Shown: positions 1 through 8,106 of the stretch, in pieces
Layout: every line of letters starts with the position of its first letter
Numbering within the stretch: position 1 is the stretch's first letter
NCBI GenBank assembly: GCA_030614785.1
Contig: JAUWTJ010000023.1
Coordinates: forward strand, 1 to 52,664
Source of the DNA: Alphaproteobacteria bacterium
GTDB lineage: Bacteria; Pseudomonadota; Alphaproteobacteria; M2410
DNA length: 52,664 bases
Reading direction: 5' to 3'
Position numbers and translations under genes: made by a program
The notes under the pieces: generated by a model
Told to the model about the DNA's origin: nothing
Databases searched by the model: none
The model's input: the letters and a program-made list of their open reading frames with translations, nothing else

Positions 1-174
1 ATCGAAGACGGTGCCCACGGCGGCAAGGGCTCCGAAGCCCACAAGGCCTCCGTCACAGGAGACACCGTCGGCGACCCCTACAAGGACACTGCCGGTCCTG
101 CGGTTAACCCGATGATCAAAATCACAATCATCGTGGCGCTGCTGCTGCTGGCTGTTCTGGCTGGCGGTCACTGA
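1..174 (+). CDS. hppA: Membrane-bound proton-translocating pyrophosphatase, C-terminal end (partial)
   Basis: Frame 1 is open from the window edge to TGA at 172-174 and gives the last 57 residues. The stretch [19 protein letters not shown] followed by a hydrophobic helix ending in AGGH is the highly conserved C-terminal end of membrane pyrophosphatases, which couple PPi hydrolysis to cation pumping across the inner membrane. The catalytic core and the residue that separates K+-dependent from K+-independent types lie outside the window, so the subtype and exact ion cannot be judged. A strong intrinsic terminator follows 28 bp after the stop, so the gene probably ends its transcript here. Confidence 0.93.
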   Translation: MEDGAHGGKGSEAHKASVTGDTVGDPYKDTAGPAVNPMIKITIIVALLLLAVLAGGH

Positions 175-202
175 CCCGCAGTGTAAAAGGCGAGACATGA
201 AG

Positions 203-234
203 AACCCCGTTGGAGTGATCCAGCGGGGTTTTTT
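203..234 (+). terminator. Intrinsic terminator after hppA
   Basis: Arms AACCCCGTTGG and CCAGCGGGGTT pair over 11 bp, with one G-U pair, around a 6-nt loop, and the right arm runs straight into a run of six T. It lies 28 bp past the hppA stop codon on the same strand. Confidence 0.9.
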
Positions 235-250
235 GTGAATGGCACACCTT

Positions 251-388
251 GTCCTTCTCCATCGGGAGAAGGTGGGCGGCGCAGCCGCTCGGATGAGGGG
301 CGATGTTGCGGCAAACTGAAATGTGTTGAAAGCGCGGTCCCTCACCCGTCAGGCTCCGCCTGCCACCCTCTCCCGGCGGGAGAGGGAC
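251..388. repeat. Dispersed palindromic repeat, family 1, copy 1
   Basis: This element of about 138 bp opens with a small hairpin (CCTTCTCC...GGGAGAAGG) and closes with another (CCCTCTCCC...GGGAGAGGG). Its central part contains GGATGAGGGGCGATGTTG and GGTCCCTCACCC. A second copy with the same order of blocks lies at 3926-4064. It has no coding capacity and resembles the REP/BIME-like intergenic elements of alphaproteobacteria. The rest of the 175-512 gap, apart from the hppA terminator, shows nothing recognisable. Confidence 0.8.
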
Positions 389-512
389 TGGTGCGGTTGG
401 TTTGACCTCCCCACCGCCCGCCACCAAATTTCCCGATATTCCCTTTTCTCGCCATGTTTGCCACTATGGTGGTAGCCAGGCGAGGGGCCTGGGCTGACAG
501 GGGGAGGATGTT

Positions 513-1574
513 ATGGCGCGTGATAAGGAGAGCGAGGGCGGTGTCGCTTATGCGGGCGAGGAGGACTTGCGGTTTATTCGCAACTTCCATGATGTGTTCC
601 TCTCAATCGGGCTCATCATACTCCTCTCCGGTCTCTATCTGGTCACCGAGATCATGGTCGCCCTGCCAAATCTGCTGGCCAGCGCCTCGCCGCTGAAGAG
701 CGCGAGCAGTCATTTTCTGTTTCGGGCGGTTGTCTTTGGCGCGCTGGCGGCGTTGAGCTGGGGGCTTGCCGAAATCTTCGCGCGGACCCGGCGACTGACG
801 CTGCCCTCGATGGTGCTTTTTTCGGCATGGAGCTGGTTCATCTTTTTTGCCGCCGCCGTGGCTTATCTGGGCGTCAAGGTGGATGTTCAGGGGCTTGAGG
901 ATATTCAGGCAGCCGTGAAAACCCTGCGCGGCTTTCCGCTTTATCTGTCCACGGTCATGACGGGTGCGTCGCTGGTGTTTTATCTGCGCATGAAATTGCC
1001 TTTGGCCATGGGGGCGGTGGGTGCCGGTCTGGCCAGCTTTGTTTTTTCGGTGTTTATCTATCGCCACGGCTGGACGCTGGGTGAGAGTGCCGGCGGGTTC
1101 AACCCGACCTTTAATGCGCTGTGGATCTTGTCCGGGGGCGTTCTGTTTTTGCTCGGGCTCTACTTCGATGCTCTTGACCCGGAGCGTCGCACGCGCTTTT
1201 CAGACAACGGCTTCTGGCTGCACCTGTTTGCCGCGCCGGTTCTGTTTACCGGCATGATGAGCAGGTTTGGTGGCGGGGGCTCACCTGAACTGGCGCTTGG
1301 CATTGTCGGTGTCTTTGCGCTGGTGTCGCTGCTGATCAATCGGCGCGCGCTGCTGGTTTCGGGCCTGCTGACGGCGGCTTGGTCCATCGGACAGATTTCC
1401 GGCGCGGCCGGGCTTACCGGCCTGTGGAGTACCGCGACGACCCTGGTGGTCCTTGGCGGCGCTATGGTTCTGCTCGGCGGTGCCTGGCATGGTCTGCGGC
1501 GTATTCTCGTCGCGCCGTTCCCGAAAAGCGGGCCCATCGCAAGAATAATTCCCCCGGTCTCGCGTCTGGAATAG
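513..1574 (+). CDS. Polytopic membrane protein of unknown function
   Basis: The 353-residue protein has a short charged N-terminus (about residues 1-25) followed by roughly nine or ten hydrophobic segments covering almost its whole length, so it is an inner-membrane protein. The ATG follows GGGGAGGA at good spacing. The loop with SDNGFWLHLFAAP near residue 230 recalls uncharacterised DUF2157-like bacterial membrane proteins, but I cannot assign a family firmly. No catalytic motif is visible. It stands alone, with the repeat element upstream and a secreted-protein gene 214 bp downstream on the same strand. Confidence 0.8.
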   Translation: MARDKESEGGVAYAGEEDLRFIRNFHDVFLSIGLIILLSGLYLVTEIMVALPNLLASASPLKSASSHFLFRAVVFGALAALSWGLAEIFARTRRLTLPSMVLFSAWSWFIFFAAAVAYLGVKVDVQGLEDIQAAVKTLRGFPLYLSTVMTGASLVFYLRMKLPLAMGAVGAGLASFVFSVFIYRHGWTLGESAGGFNPTFNALWILSGGVLFLLGLYFDALDPERRTRFSDNGFWLHLFAAPVLFTGMMSRFGGGGSPELALGIVGVFALVSLLINRRALLVSGLLTAAWSIGQISGAAGLTGLWSTATTLVVLGGAMVLLGGAWHGLRRILVAPFPKSGPIARIIPPVSRLE

Positions 1575-1788
1575 GCAGCGGACCGGCGGCGCTTCTGCTG
1601 GCTGGCACGGGGGTCCTGATCACGATCTGACTCCTGGGCTGCCTCGCCATGTGTCGACGCAGGAGCGGATCGCCCTGGGCGCGTAGCGCGATTTTCGGCA
1701 CGCAGGCCGAAGGTAGTTTGCAGTTGTATTCTTCCTGCCTCTGATTGTACCCTTTATCCTGCGGGATAGAACTGAGGGGAGTGTGAAG

Positions 1789-2418
1789 ATGAGAAAACTG
1801 ATTGCGGGTCTGGGCATCGTTGTCCTCGCCTCGACGCAGGCGGCGGGATTTGAGACCGAAACACCACGCGCGGCCATATCCATTATCGGATTTTACAATT
1901 CCGAAACCCCCGAGTTTAATCCTGGGCGCATTGGCTACGGCGCCATGGTCAACTTTGCCGAGGCGCATGCAGCCTTGAGCAAAGTGCTAGAGGAAGGCGG
2001 ATATCAGGTTATCGGATATGGCGAATTTGAGGAGGGGTTCGAAGGGCTGAATGAAGAGGAAGGAAAATTGCTGGGCCCGACGGTTCGCGGGCTGTTATCG
2101 AGGACCAACGACTTCCTGAGAGGAGAAGAAAACAGCCCCGGCTGCGATGATCTCCGATTGCCCGACTTCTCAAAGAATGAAGGTTATCCCGGCTGGGACG
2201 AGACATCCAGATTGTACCTGTTTATTGGACTGGAAACGCTGTCGCCCAGCGGACGAGGACTTCGCTCGGGACTGACCGCCGGGCTCTTTGACGGCAACGG
2301 CGCCTGCAGGCGTGTGTCCACCGTCCTTTATGATTTCACCAATTACGACACTGCCGATTTTATCTCCGATGGAAAGCAACTCATCACGGCCGTTCAGATG
2401 AAACAGATCGAGAATTGA
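1789..2418 (+). CDS. Small secreted protein of unknown function
   Basis: A 209-residue protein that begins with a typical signal peptide (MRKLIAGLGIVVLASTQAAG, cleavage likely near residue 20), so it is probably periplasmic. ATG at 1789 is preferred over GTG at 1783 because GAGGGGA lies about 9 bp before the ATG. The mature part is acidic and mixed alpha/beta, with cysteines near residues 118 and 169 that might form a disulfide. I do not recognise the family. It is followed by a convergent VOC gene 29 bp away. Confidence 0.75.
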   Translation: MRKLIAGLGIVVLASTQAAGFETETPRAAISIIGFYNSETPEFNPGRIGYGAMVNFAEAHAALSKVLEEGGYQVIGYGEFEEGFEGLNEEEGKLLGPTVRGLLSRTNDFLRGEENSPGCDDLRLPDFSKNEGYPGWDETSRLYLFIGLETLSPSGRGLRSGLTAGLFDGNGACRRVSTVLYDFTNYDTADFISDGKQLITAVQMKQIEN

Positions 2419-2447
2419 TTGTTGCGCCTTTTGCGGGGAGCAGGTCG

Positions 2448-2888
2448 TCACTCGGCAATCGGCTGCATCAGTTCAATAATATTGCCGAAGGGATCGCGGC
2501 CATAGATCGCCCATGTGTGGCCCAGACTTACCGGGTCGCCGTGCAGCGTTCCGCCCTTTGCCCTGAAGCGGTCACAGGCGGCGGCCACGTCATCGAATTC
2601 AAAGGCGATGTGGCGGATGCCCGGGTCGCAGGGCCGCATGGAAGCGGGGGTGCCAACTTGTTCCGGTGCGGAATATTTGAAGAGCTCAAAATGGAACCCG
2701 TCACCCTTTAGCATGATGACGTCGGCGGTGCTGTCTTTCAGATCAATGACAGATGCCACGATCTCGCTGACAGAAGGGTCCCAGGAGAAGCGGCGGACCT
2801 CCTCGAGGCCCAGCAGATGTTTATAGAAGTCGGCGGCTTTTTCCAGGTCGGGCACAACAAGGCCCGCGTGGTGAAATCTGGCGCTCAT
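2448..2888 (-). CDS. VOC-superfamily (glyoxalase-like) protein
   Basis: A 146-residue protein with the paired beta-alpha-beta-beta-beta pattern of vicinal-oxygen-chelate enzymes: FHHAGLVVPDLEKAADFY at the start, GIRHIAFEFDDV in the middle and DPFGNIIELMQP at the end. The expected metal ligands (His near the start of each module and the final Glu in IIELMQ) are visible. The start at 2888 is chosen because AGGAG lies 7 bp upstream, and a longer reading frame adds only non-conserved residues. Such proteins include glyoxalase I, epimerases and ring-cleavage dioxygenases, and the substrate cannot be told. It is the first of four VOC genes in the window. Confidence 0.85.
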   Translation of the reverse strand: MSARFHHAGLVVPDLEKAADFYKHLLGLEEVRRFSWDPSVSEIVASVIDLKDSTADVIMLKGDGFHFELFKYSAPEQVGTPASMRPCDPGIRHIAFEFDDVAAACDRFRAKGGTLHGDPVSLGHTWAIYGRDPFGNIIELMQPIAE

Positions 2889-3149
2889 AAGGTGGCTCCT
2901 GCGAAATTGAAATCGAGGAGCCAATTATGGCGAAGACCGGGATCAATGCCACAGGGTGCATTGTCGCACGGGGGCGGTGCGAGCCGCCTCAAGAAGATCC
3001 CCCCTCTCAGGTGTGCTTTGCGCACCTTGCCGGGCAAGAGGTCGGCTGCGCCGCCGAGGACGACAAAAAGGGGTGAGGCGTGGGGCTTGATTTCGCGTCC
3101 GGCCCGGGACACTGTGCCTTTCAAAAGAAAAATCATTCCGGAGGCGCCA

Positions 3150-3917
3150 ATGAGTGACCAGGTTTTGCGGGTCGAAAAGAAGGATGGCATCGCTGTCGTG
3201 ACCATGAACCGGCCTGAAGCCATGAATGCGCTCAACACGGCGCTGCGCGAGGCGCTGGCCGCCGCGTTTGATGCGCTGAAGGGGGATGCGGACACCGATG
3301 TGGTCATCCTGACCGGGGCGGGGCGCGGGTTTTGTGCCGGGCTTGATCTGAAGGAGTTGGCCGACCCGGGGTCGCCGCGGACGGATCTGTTTGACCCGCC
3401 GGCGCAGATCCGTGCGCTGCCGCAGCCGGTGATCGGCGCGGTGAACGGTGTTGCCATCACCGGCGGGTTCGAGATTGCCACCTCGTGCGATTTTCTGATC
3501 GCCTCGCCTGAGGCACGCTTCGCCGACACCCACGCGCGGATGGGCATTCTGCCGGGCTGGGGATTGTCCCAGCGCCTGCCGCGACTGATCGGCATTAACC
3601 GCGCCAAGGAGCTGTCGCTGACGGGCAATTATCTTGGTGCGGAGGAGGCCTGCGCGTGGGGTCTGGTCAACCGTGTGGTTCCATCAGATGACTTGCTTGC
3701 CACCTGTCTCGAGCTGGCGCGCAATATTCAGAGCTGCGATCCGGCGACCATGCGCACATACAAGCGCCTGCTCGATGACGGCTTTGATTTGGCCCTGGGT
3801 GAGGCGATGGCGCTGGAACAAACGGTTGGCCGCGCCCACAAGCGCCCGTCCCACGAGGAGCTGGAGCAGCGCCGCCTCAAGGTTATTGAGCGCGGGCGGC
3901 ACCAGACGAAGGGGTAA
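3150..3917 (+). CDS. Enoyl-CoA hydratase/isomerase family protein
   Basis: A 255-residue crotonase-fold protein, the usual length for a stand-alone enoyl-CoA hydratase. Clear marks are the N-terminal VVTMNRPEAMNALN, the oxyanion-hole segment GRGFCAGLDLKEL and the AITGGFEIATSCDF block. The Glu of AKELSLTG matches the second catalytic Glu of crotonase, but the first catalytic Glu (rat Glu144) appears replaced by His in FADTHARMG. This points to a crotonase subfamily whose reaction may not be simple hydration. ATG at 3150 has a GGAG site about 6 bp upstream. The 261 bp before it hold no convincing gene. A family-1 repeat follows directly. Confidence 0.88.
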   Translation: MSDQVLRVEKKDGIAVVTMNRPEAMNALNTALREALAAAFDALKGDADTDVVILTGAGRGFCAGLDLKELADPGSPRTDLFDPPAQIRALPQPVIGAVNGVAITGGFEIATSCDFLIASPEARFADTHARMGILPGWGLSQRLPRLIGINRAKELSLTGNYLGAEEACAWGLVNRVVPSDDLLATCLELARNIQSCDPATMRTYKRLLDDGFDLALGEAMALEQTVGRAHKRPSHEELEQRRLKVIERGRHQTKG

Positions 3918-3925
3918 GAGGTTTA

Positions 3926-4064
3926 GTCCTTCTCCTCCCGGGAGAAGGTGGCTCGGCGCAGCCGAGACGGATGAGGGGCGATGTTGCCGCGAACCGAAAG
4001 TTTCGAGGGGACGGTCCCTCACCCGAGCTGCTTTGCAGCCCACCCTCTCCTGGGAGGAGAGGGA
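3926..4064. repeat. Dispersed palindromic repeat, family 1, copy 2
   Basis: About 139 bp with the same block order as 251-388: terminal hairpin CCTTCTCC/GGGAGAAGG, the central GGATGAGGGGCGATGTTG, GGTCCCTCACCC, then CCACCCTCTCC and GGAGAGGGA. Between the conserved blocks the sequence has drifted. It fills most of the gap between the enoyl-CoA hydratase-like gene and the convergent PEP-CTERM gene, so in RNA it could also act as a bidirectional terminator or stabiliser. Confidence 0.8.
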
Positions 4065-4078
4065 AAGAACAGGGGAGC

Positions 4079-4819
4079 TCAGTGGTGTTGTTTTCGGCGG
4101 CGTGTGGCGCAGAGCCCCATGAGGCCGAGCGCGAGCATGCCGAGCGGTGCCGGTTCGGGGACTTTGTTTCCGGTTTCTCCCCCGGCACCGGTTCCGGGGT
4201 CCACGCTGGCGTAGTGATATTTGATCTCGATATTGCCCTCGATGACGAGGCGACCGGCAATAGTGCCAGGATAGCTGGTCAGGAGAGTCCCCAGGCTGGT
4301 GATGTCCAAATTGATGTCGTGTTTAAACGGGTTTGCGGTCGGGCCGGTGTAGGTTTTGTCTGCATATATGATACGTGGTGCGGCAGGCATTATTGCCCTA
4401 CACGAAAATACTCCGCCGCAACTGGCTGTTCGGCCGGATAGATTATTGCTCCCTGTTGGCAGGCCAGCGAGGGTAAACAAAACATCGTGAGAGGTCAGGG
4501 TCAGAGTAGCATTTTGCGGCGTCCCCGGGCCACCAAAGACGAAAAATGCATTGGCCGAGACGGACACCGTGCCGGTTATAGTGATGTCCACGCTTTGAAG
4601 GTCACCATAGCCTGTGTTGAATTTCACGATGGTGTCATTGGCAGCGGGTGGAAAGATACCCGGATTATTCAAGAGTGCCAGGCCGACACCGCGGAGGGCA
4701 ACAACCTGTTTGAAGGCGGCATTTTGGATGATGACGCCGGCTTCTGATGAGGGGGTTTGCAAGGCTGACAGTGCCAGCCCGACCGCCAGGAGAAATCCTG
4801 CCCGCGATATATTTTTCAT
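4079..4819 (-). CDS. PEP-CTERM sorting-domain secreted protein
   Basis: The 246-residue protein starts with a signal peptide (hydrophobic residues about 8-22, then SSEAG) and ends with VPEPAPLGMLALGLMGL followed by ATRRRK, which is the tripartite PEP-CTERM signal: PEP motif, membrane helix, basic tail. Such proteins are recognised and cleaved by an exosortase (EpsH/XrtA type) and are often exported with exopolysaccharide. The region between is low in charge and rich in Thr, Ser, Gly and Asn, as in surface proteins. Two cysteines lie near residue 133 (SCGGVFSC). No exosortase gene is in the window. AGGGG precedes the ATG. Confidence 0.87.
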   Translation of the reverse strand: MKNISRAGFLLAVGLALSALQTPSSEAGVIIQNAAFKQVVALRGVGLALLNNPGIFPPAANDTIVKFNTGYGDLQSVDITITGTVSVSANAFFVFGGPGTPQNATLTLTSHDVLFTLAGLPTGSNNLSGRTASCGGVFSCRAIMPAAPRIIYADKTYTGPTANPFKHDINLDITSLGTLLTSYPGTIAGRLVIEGNIEIKYHYASVDPGTGAGGETGNKVPEPAPLGMLALGLMGLCATRRRKQHH

Positions 4820-4955
4820 GTGTACGCCCCTTTACCCATCTACCCTGAGGCGATCCTGGCATAACTGCGGGTTTATTGCAAATTACTCGCAATAGTGGCT
4901 GAAAGGTGCGGTTGATGAAATCCGGCTGTCCTGTGCCGTGGATACTATCAAATTC

Positions 4956-5007
4956 ATTGTCATCCTCGGGCGACCACAGGTCGAGCCTTCTGCCCGAGGA
5001 TGACAAT
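4956..5007. repeat. Palindromic repeat, family 2, short form
   Basis: ATTGTCATCCTCGGGC at 4956-4971 and its exact reverse complement at 4992-5007 form a perfect 16-bp stem around 20 nt. The arms match the ends of the larger elements at 32017-32137 and 32966-33071. It sits 24 bp beyond the stop of the truncated haemoglobin gene and could serve as its transcription end. Confidence 0.85.
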
Positions 5008-5030
5008 AATTGAAAGATGAGTCGTCTGCT

Positions 5031-5387
5031 CTAAAGCCCGACGATGTCGTTCTTCATGGAGTAGAGGACAAAGAGGACTTCCTCTTTTTCGCGCTGGCCG
5101 ATGTTGTTTTTGTCGAGGGCCCCCATGGCGTCGTCCAGCACAGCGAGGAATTCTTCGCCGCTGATGTTCATGGCCTTATGGACGCCTCGCATGTCGTCGC
5201 CCTTATAGACCTCCGGGCCCCCTGTGCCCTGAATGAAGAAGGTTGCTGCGCCGTTGGCGATCTCTGCCGGATCGGAGGTATAGCGCGCCTTGACCGCGTC
5301 ATTGGCGAGATGATTGGCGACGAGGTCTTTGGCAATGGCCTCGATACCGGGCGTGCCGCCGAGGCGTTCATAAAGTGAAGTACTCAT
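5031..5387 (-). CDS. Group 1 truncated haemoglobin
   Basis: A 118-residue protein of the 2-on-2 globin fold. The start LYERLGGTPGIEAI and the F-helix region YKGDDMRGVHKAMNIS with the haem-ligating proximal His70 identify it as a TrHb1-type globin, which in bacteria handles O2 or nitric oxide. The B-helix (LVANHLAND) does not show the classical Tyr at B10, so distal-pocket chemistry may differ from the well-studied forms. AAAGGA lies a few bases before the ATG. It is divergent from the HxlR-type regulator gene at 5506, with a palindromic site between them. Confidence 0.9.
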   Translation of the reverse strand: MSTSLYERLGGTPGIEAIAKDLVANHLANDAVKARYTSDPAEIANGAATFFIQGTGGPEVYKGDDMRGVHKAMNISGEEFLAVLDDAMGALDKNNIGQREKEEVLFVLYSMKNDIVGL

Positions 5388-5443
5388 TTTAGTCCTTTCT
5401 ACAGTGTTGCTGCTGTGCTTCTAGCCGAATGTTCGGAATTGTT

Positions 5444-5474
5444 CCAGTTCAGAAAGTGAATCACTCTAAACTGG
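5444..5474. promoter_or_regulatory. Palindromic operator candidate between the globin and HxlR genes
   Basis: CCAGTTCAGA at 5444-5453 and TCTAAACTGG at 5465-5474 are inverted repeats matching at 9 of 10 positions with an 11-bp spacer. It lies in the 118-bp divergent intergenic region, where an HxlR-family dimer would be expected to bind. Binding itself is inference. Confidence 0.55.
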
Positions 5475-5505
5475 GGGAATAACCCTCTGACTTGAAAGGT
5501 ATTTT

Positions 5506-6192
5506 ATGCAAGCCGGATACAAGCAGTTTTGTCCCGTCGCGATGGCGTCTGAAGTCCTGTGTACGCGGTGGACGATTGTTCTGCTGCGCGAGCTGGTCGC
5601 CGGGTCGAACCGCTTCAATGATCTGCGCCGGGGCGTGCCGCGCATGTCACCGGCGCTGCTGTCGCGCCGCCTGAAGGAGCTGGAAGCCGCCGGAGTCCTT
5701 GAGCGCAGGGGGAATGGCAAGGCCCACGCCGAATATCACCTGACAAAGGCCGGCCAGGACTTGCGCGGCGTCGTCGAGGCGATCGGCGTGTGGGGCCAGC
5801 GCTGGGTCGAGGCGGACCTGTCGCTGGACAATCTGGATGCCTCGCTCTTGATGTGGGACATGCGCCGCAGTCTCAATGTCGATCCCTTGCCGGACAGGCG
5901 AAGCGTTATCGAGTTCCACTACGAGGATCAACCGACCTCAAGGCGATCCTGGTGGTTGATCGTCGAGGCCGACGGCCATGTCGATCTGTGTTCGGTTGAT
6001 CCGGGGTTCGAGGTCGACCTTTTTGCCACCACGGACCTGCGAACCATGACTTCGATCTGGATGGGCCTGTCGAAGGTCAAGGCAGAACGGCAGAGCAAGA
6101 CGCTCCACCTTGAAGGCGATACCGGCCTGGCCAAACACATGCAAACCTGGCTCGGCCTCAGCCCGTTTGCGGTGGAAAAGAAGAAAGTGTGA
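5506..6192 (+). CDS. HxlR-family winged-helix transcriptional regulator with C-terminal extension
   Basis: Residues 1-100 form an HxlR/MarR-like winged helix: CPVAMASEVLCTRWTIVLLR, FNDLRRGVPRMSPALLSRRL as the recognition region and the wing HAEYHLTKAG. Cysteines at residues 9 and 19 lie in the N-terminal helix, where HxlR proteins such as YodB and HypR carry redox-sensing cysteines. Residues from about 105 to 228 form an extra domain reminiscent of SCP2/ligand-binding extensions seen in some HxlR regulators, so the ligand might be a small hydrophobic molecule. ATG follows AAAGG. The divergent globin gene is the likely target, along with the regulator's own promoter. It converges with the amidohydrolase gene with only 8 bp between. 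Confidence 0.85.
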   Translation: MQAGYKQFCPVAMASEVLCTRWTIVLLRELVAGSNRFNDLRRGVPRMSPALLSRRLKELEAAGVLERRGNGKAHAEYHLTKAGQDLRGVVEAIGVWGQRWVEADLSLDNLDASLLMWDMRRSLNVDPLPDRRSVIEFHYEDQPTSRRSWWLIVEADGHVDLCSVDPGFEVDLFATTDLRTMTSIWMGLSKVKAERQSKTLHLEGDTGLAKHMQTWLGLSPFAVEKKKV

Positions 6193-6200
6193 GCGGGAGC

Positions 6201-7931
6201 CTACTCCGCCGCTATTGCAACAGGTGCCTCTATATTGGACCGCCGCACCAGCTTGCCGGGCAGGGCGCCGGTGTGTTCGCCGTTTCGGAAGATGACCTCG
6301 CCAGCCTTGATGGTAACCTCATAGCCTTCGGCGCGTTGCACCAGACGGCGCCCGCCGGTCGGCAGATCGAAGATCGCTTCGGGACGGTAGAGGCGCAGCG
6401 CTTCAAAGTCGATGATATTGAAATCAGCGATCAGGCCTTCGCGGATCAGCCCGCGATCAAACATACCGTAGACCTCTGCGGTCTTGGCAGTCAGGGCGTT
6501 GACGATGAATTCAAGTTCCATCTTATCGCCTTTGGTTCTGTCGCGTCCCCAATGGGTCATGATGAACGTCGGCATGCCGGCATCTGCGATGACGCCGCAA
6601 TGGGCGCCGCCGTCGCTGAGACCAAAGAGCACGTTAGGATGCTCAAGCAGTTTCTTTTGACCGTTGAGTGAGTAGTTCTGGTAACCACCGAGCGGTTGAT
6701 AGAACAGTTCCTTGCCGCCATTGGCCGCGAGGAGGTCATACATGACCTCCATCGGGTCCACGCCTCTGGCCTCGGCGATGCCGGCAATGCTGTCTTCAGC
6801 GTCTGGCTCATAGTTGGGGTTTTCCCCAAGCGGGAAGACCTGTCCCATGAGGCGGGCAAGGTCCTGCATCGGGCCGCTTTTGATGACGCTTTCTTCTGAC
6901 AGGATGAGGGCCTTGATTTTCGGGTCGAGCAGCCGCTCCACAAGTGCTTCGTGGTCAAGATCCGCCAGCTCGGCGCGCCAGGTCGGATGGCCGACAAAGG
7001 CGTGGAAGCTCGACTGCAGGCCGTGTAGCACGCCGGTCGGGCGGCCTGCGGCCTGCGGGCGGATCTCGCGGCCTTCCTTGCGGGCCTGTTCGGCCAGATT
7101 ATACATCTTGCCGTTCTCGTAGGCTGGCGCCGTGGTGGCGATCAGCGTCACGGTCAGGCCGGTTTGTTTCTGGAATTCGGTAACCCATTCCCATTCGGCA
7201 TCCTCGCCGAGGTGATCGGAGACCAGCTCGAAGACGGCGTTGTTGAGGTCCTTCATGCCAAGGCCGAGCGCCAGCATTTCCTCATTGCCGGAAAACGTGC
7301 CGGGTGAGTATTTTCCATGAATGTCTTTGTGGAGCAGGGTCTTGGAAGCCGAAAACCCGAGTGCGCCTGCCTCGACGCCCTCGCGCACGAGGGCGGCCAT
7401 TGCATCTACTTCCTCCTTGCTCGGAGCATAATCGGTGCTGCAGCGCTCGCCCATGACATAGGCGCGGATGGCGCCGTGGGGCACTTGTGTCGCCACATCG
7501 ATAGCGCGCGGCATGGCGTCCAGCGCGTCCATATATTCCGGGAAGCTCTCCCACGTCCAGTCGATGCCTTCTGACAGCGCCGCGCCGGGAATATCCTCGA
7601 CGCCTTCCATCAGCTCAATCAGGAAGTCGCGGTCCTCGGGCTTGACCGGTGCGAAGCCGACGCCGCAATTGCCCATGACGACAGTGGTCACACCGTGCCA
7701 GCTCGACGGTGCCAGGATCGGGTCCCAGGTGGCCTGACCGTCATAGTGGGTGTGGATGTCGACCCAGCCGGGGGTGACCAGCTTGCCCGAGGCGTCGATT
7801 TCCTGCGGCGCAGTCTCGGCGATGTCTCCAATTTTGGCGATCTTGCCAGCCTTGACGCCGACATCAGCAACAAAACGCGCGTCGCCGGAGCCGTCAATGA
7901 CGGTGCCGCCGCGAATAATGAGATCATACAT
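6201..7931 (-). CDS. D-aminoacylase-like amidohydrolase (N-acyl-D-amino-acid deacylase family)
   Basis: A 576-residue metal-dependent hydrolase. It begins [16 protein letters not shown], carries the metal-binding motif DIHTHYDGQ (His60, His62) and the family block [13 protein letters not shown], and ends with the usual composite beta domain ([14 protein letters not shown]). These are hallmarks of the D-aminoacylase/dihydroorotase branch of the amidohydrolase superfamily, which removes acyl groups from D-amino acids or opens related amide bonds in the cytoplasm. Substrate is not predictable. The start at 7931 has AGGGGAGA upstream; a longer frame to 8006 has no support. Confidence 0.88.
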   Translation of the reverse strand: MYDLIIRGGTVIDGSGDARFVADVGVKAGKIAKIGDIAETAPQEIDASGKLVTPGWVDIHTHYDGQATWDPILAPSSWHGVTTVVMGNCGVGFAPVKPEDRDFLIELMEGVEDIPGAALSEGIDWTWESFPEYMDALDAMPRAIDVATQVPHGAIRAYVMGERCSTDYAPSKEEVDAMAALVREGVEAGALGFSASKTLLHKDIHGKYSPGTFSGNEEMLALGLGMKDLNNAVFELVSDHLGEDAEWEWVTEFQKQTGLTVTLIATTAPAYENGKMYNLAEQARKEGREIRPQAAGRPTGVLHGLQSSFHAFVGHPTWRAELADLDHEALVERLLDPKIKALILSEESVIKSGPMQDLARLMGQVFPLGENPNYEPDAEDSIAGIAEARGVDPMEVMYDLLAANGGKELFYQPLGGYQNYSLNGQKKLLEHPNVLFGLSDGGAHCGVIADAGMPTFIMTHWGRDRTKGDKMELEFIVNALTAKTAEVYGMFDRGLIREGLIADFNIIDFEALRLYRPEAIFDLPTGGRRLVQRAEGYEVTIKAGEVIFRNGEHTGALPGKLVRRSNIEAPVAIAAE

Positions 7932-8047
7932 AGACTTTTCTCCCCTGAGTCTCTTGGACTTTATTATGGTTCCAAAAAGACTAGGCCACTTTTCACAAGT
8001 AGTCAAAAGGGGGGAGTTGAGCGCCAGGCGCGGCGATCCTGCAAGCT

Positions 8048-8093
8048 ACAATCATCCCCGGGCCCGCATTTCTGGTGGCCCGAAGATGACTGT
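8048..8093. repeat. Degenerate palindromic repeat, family 2
   Basis: ACAATCATCCCCGGGCC at 8048-8064 and GGCCCGAAGATGACTGT at 8077-8093 pair with three mismatches. It looks like an eroded copy of the GTCATCCTCGGGC/GCCCGAGGATGAC family. It lies just downstream of the MDR oxidoreductase gene, in the 175-bp gap before the amidohydrolase start. Confidence 0.6.
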
Positions 8094-8106
8094 GAGCGAA
8101 GGCGCT

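Noticed and set aside
3000-3130. A third family-1 palindromic repeat before the enoyl-CoA hydratase-like gene
   Set aside because: There are C- and G-rich runs reminiscent of the repeat, but the block order GGATGAGGGG ... GGTCCCTCACCC is not there.
2817-3149. Upstream extension of the enoyl-CoA hydratase-like frame
   Set aside because: The extra codons have no homology and overlap the divergent VOC gene start; the GGAG site supports ATG at 3150.
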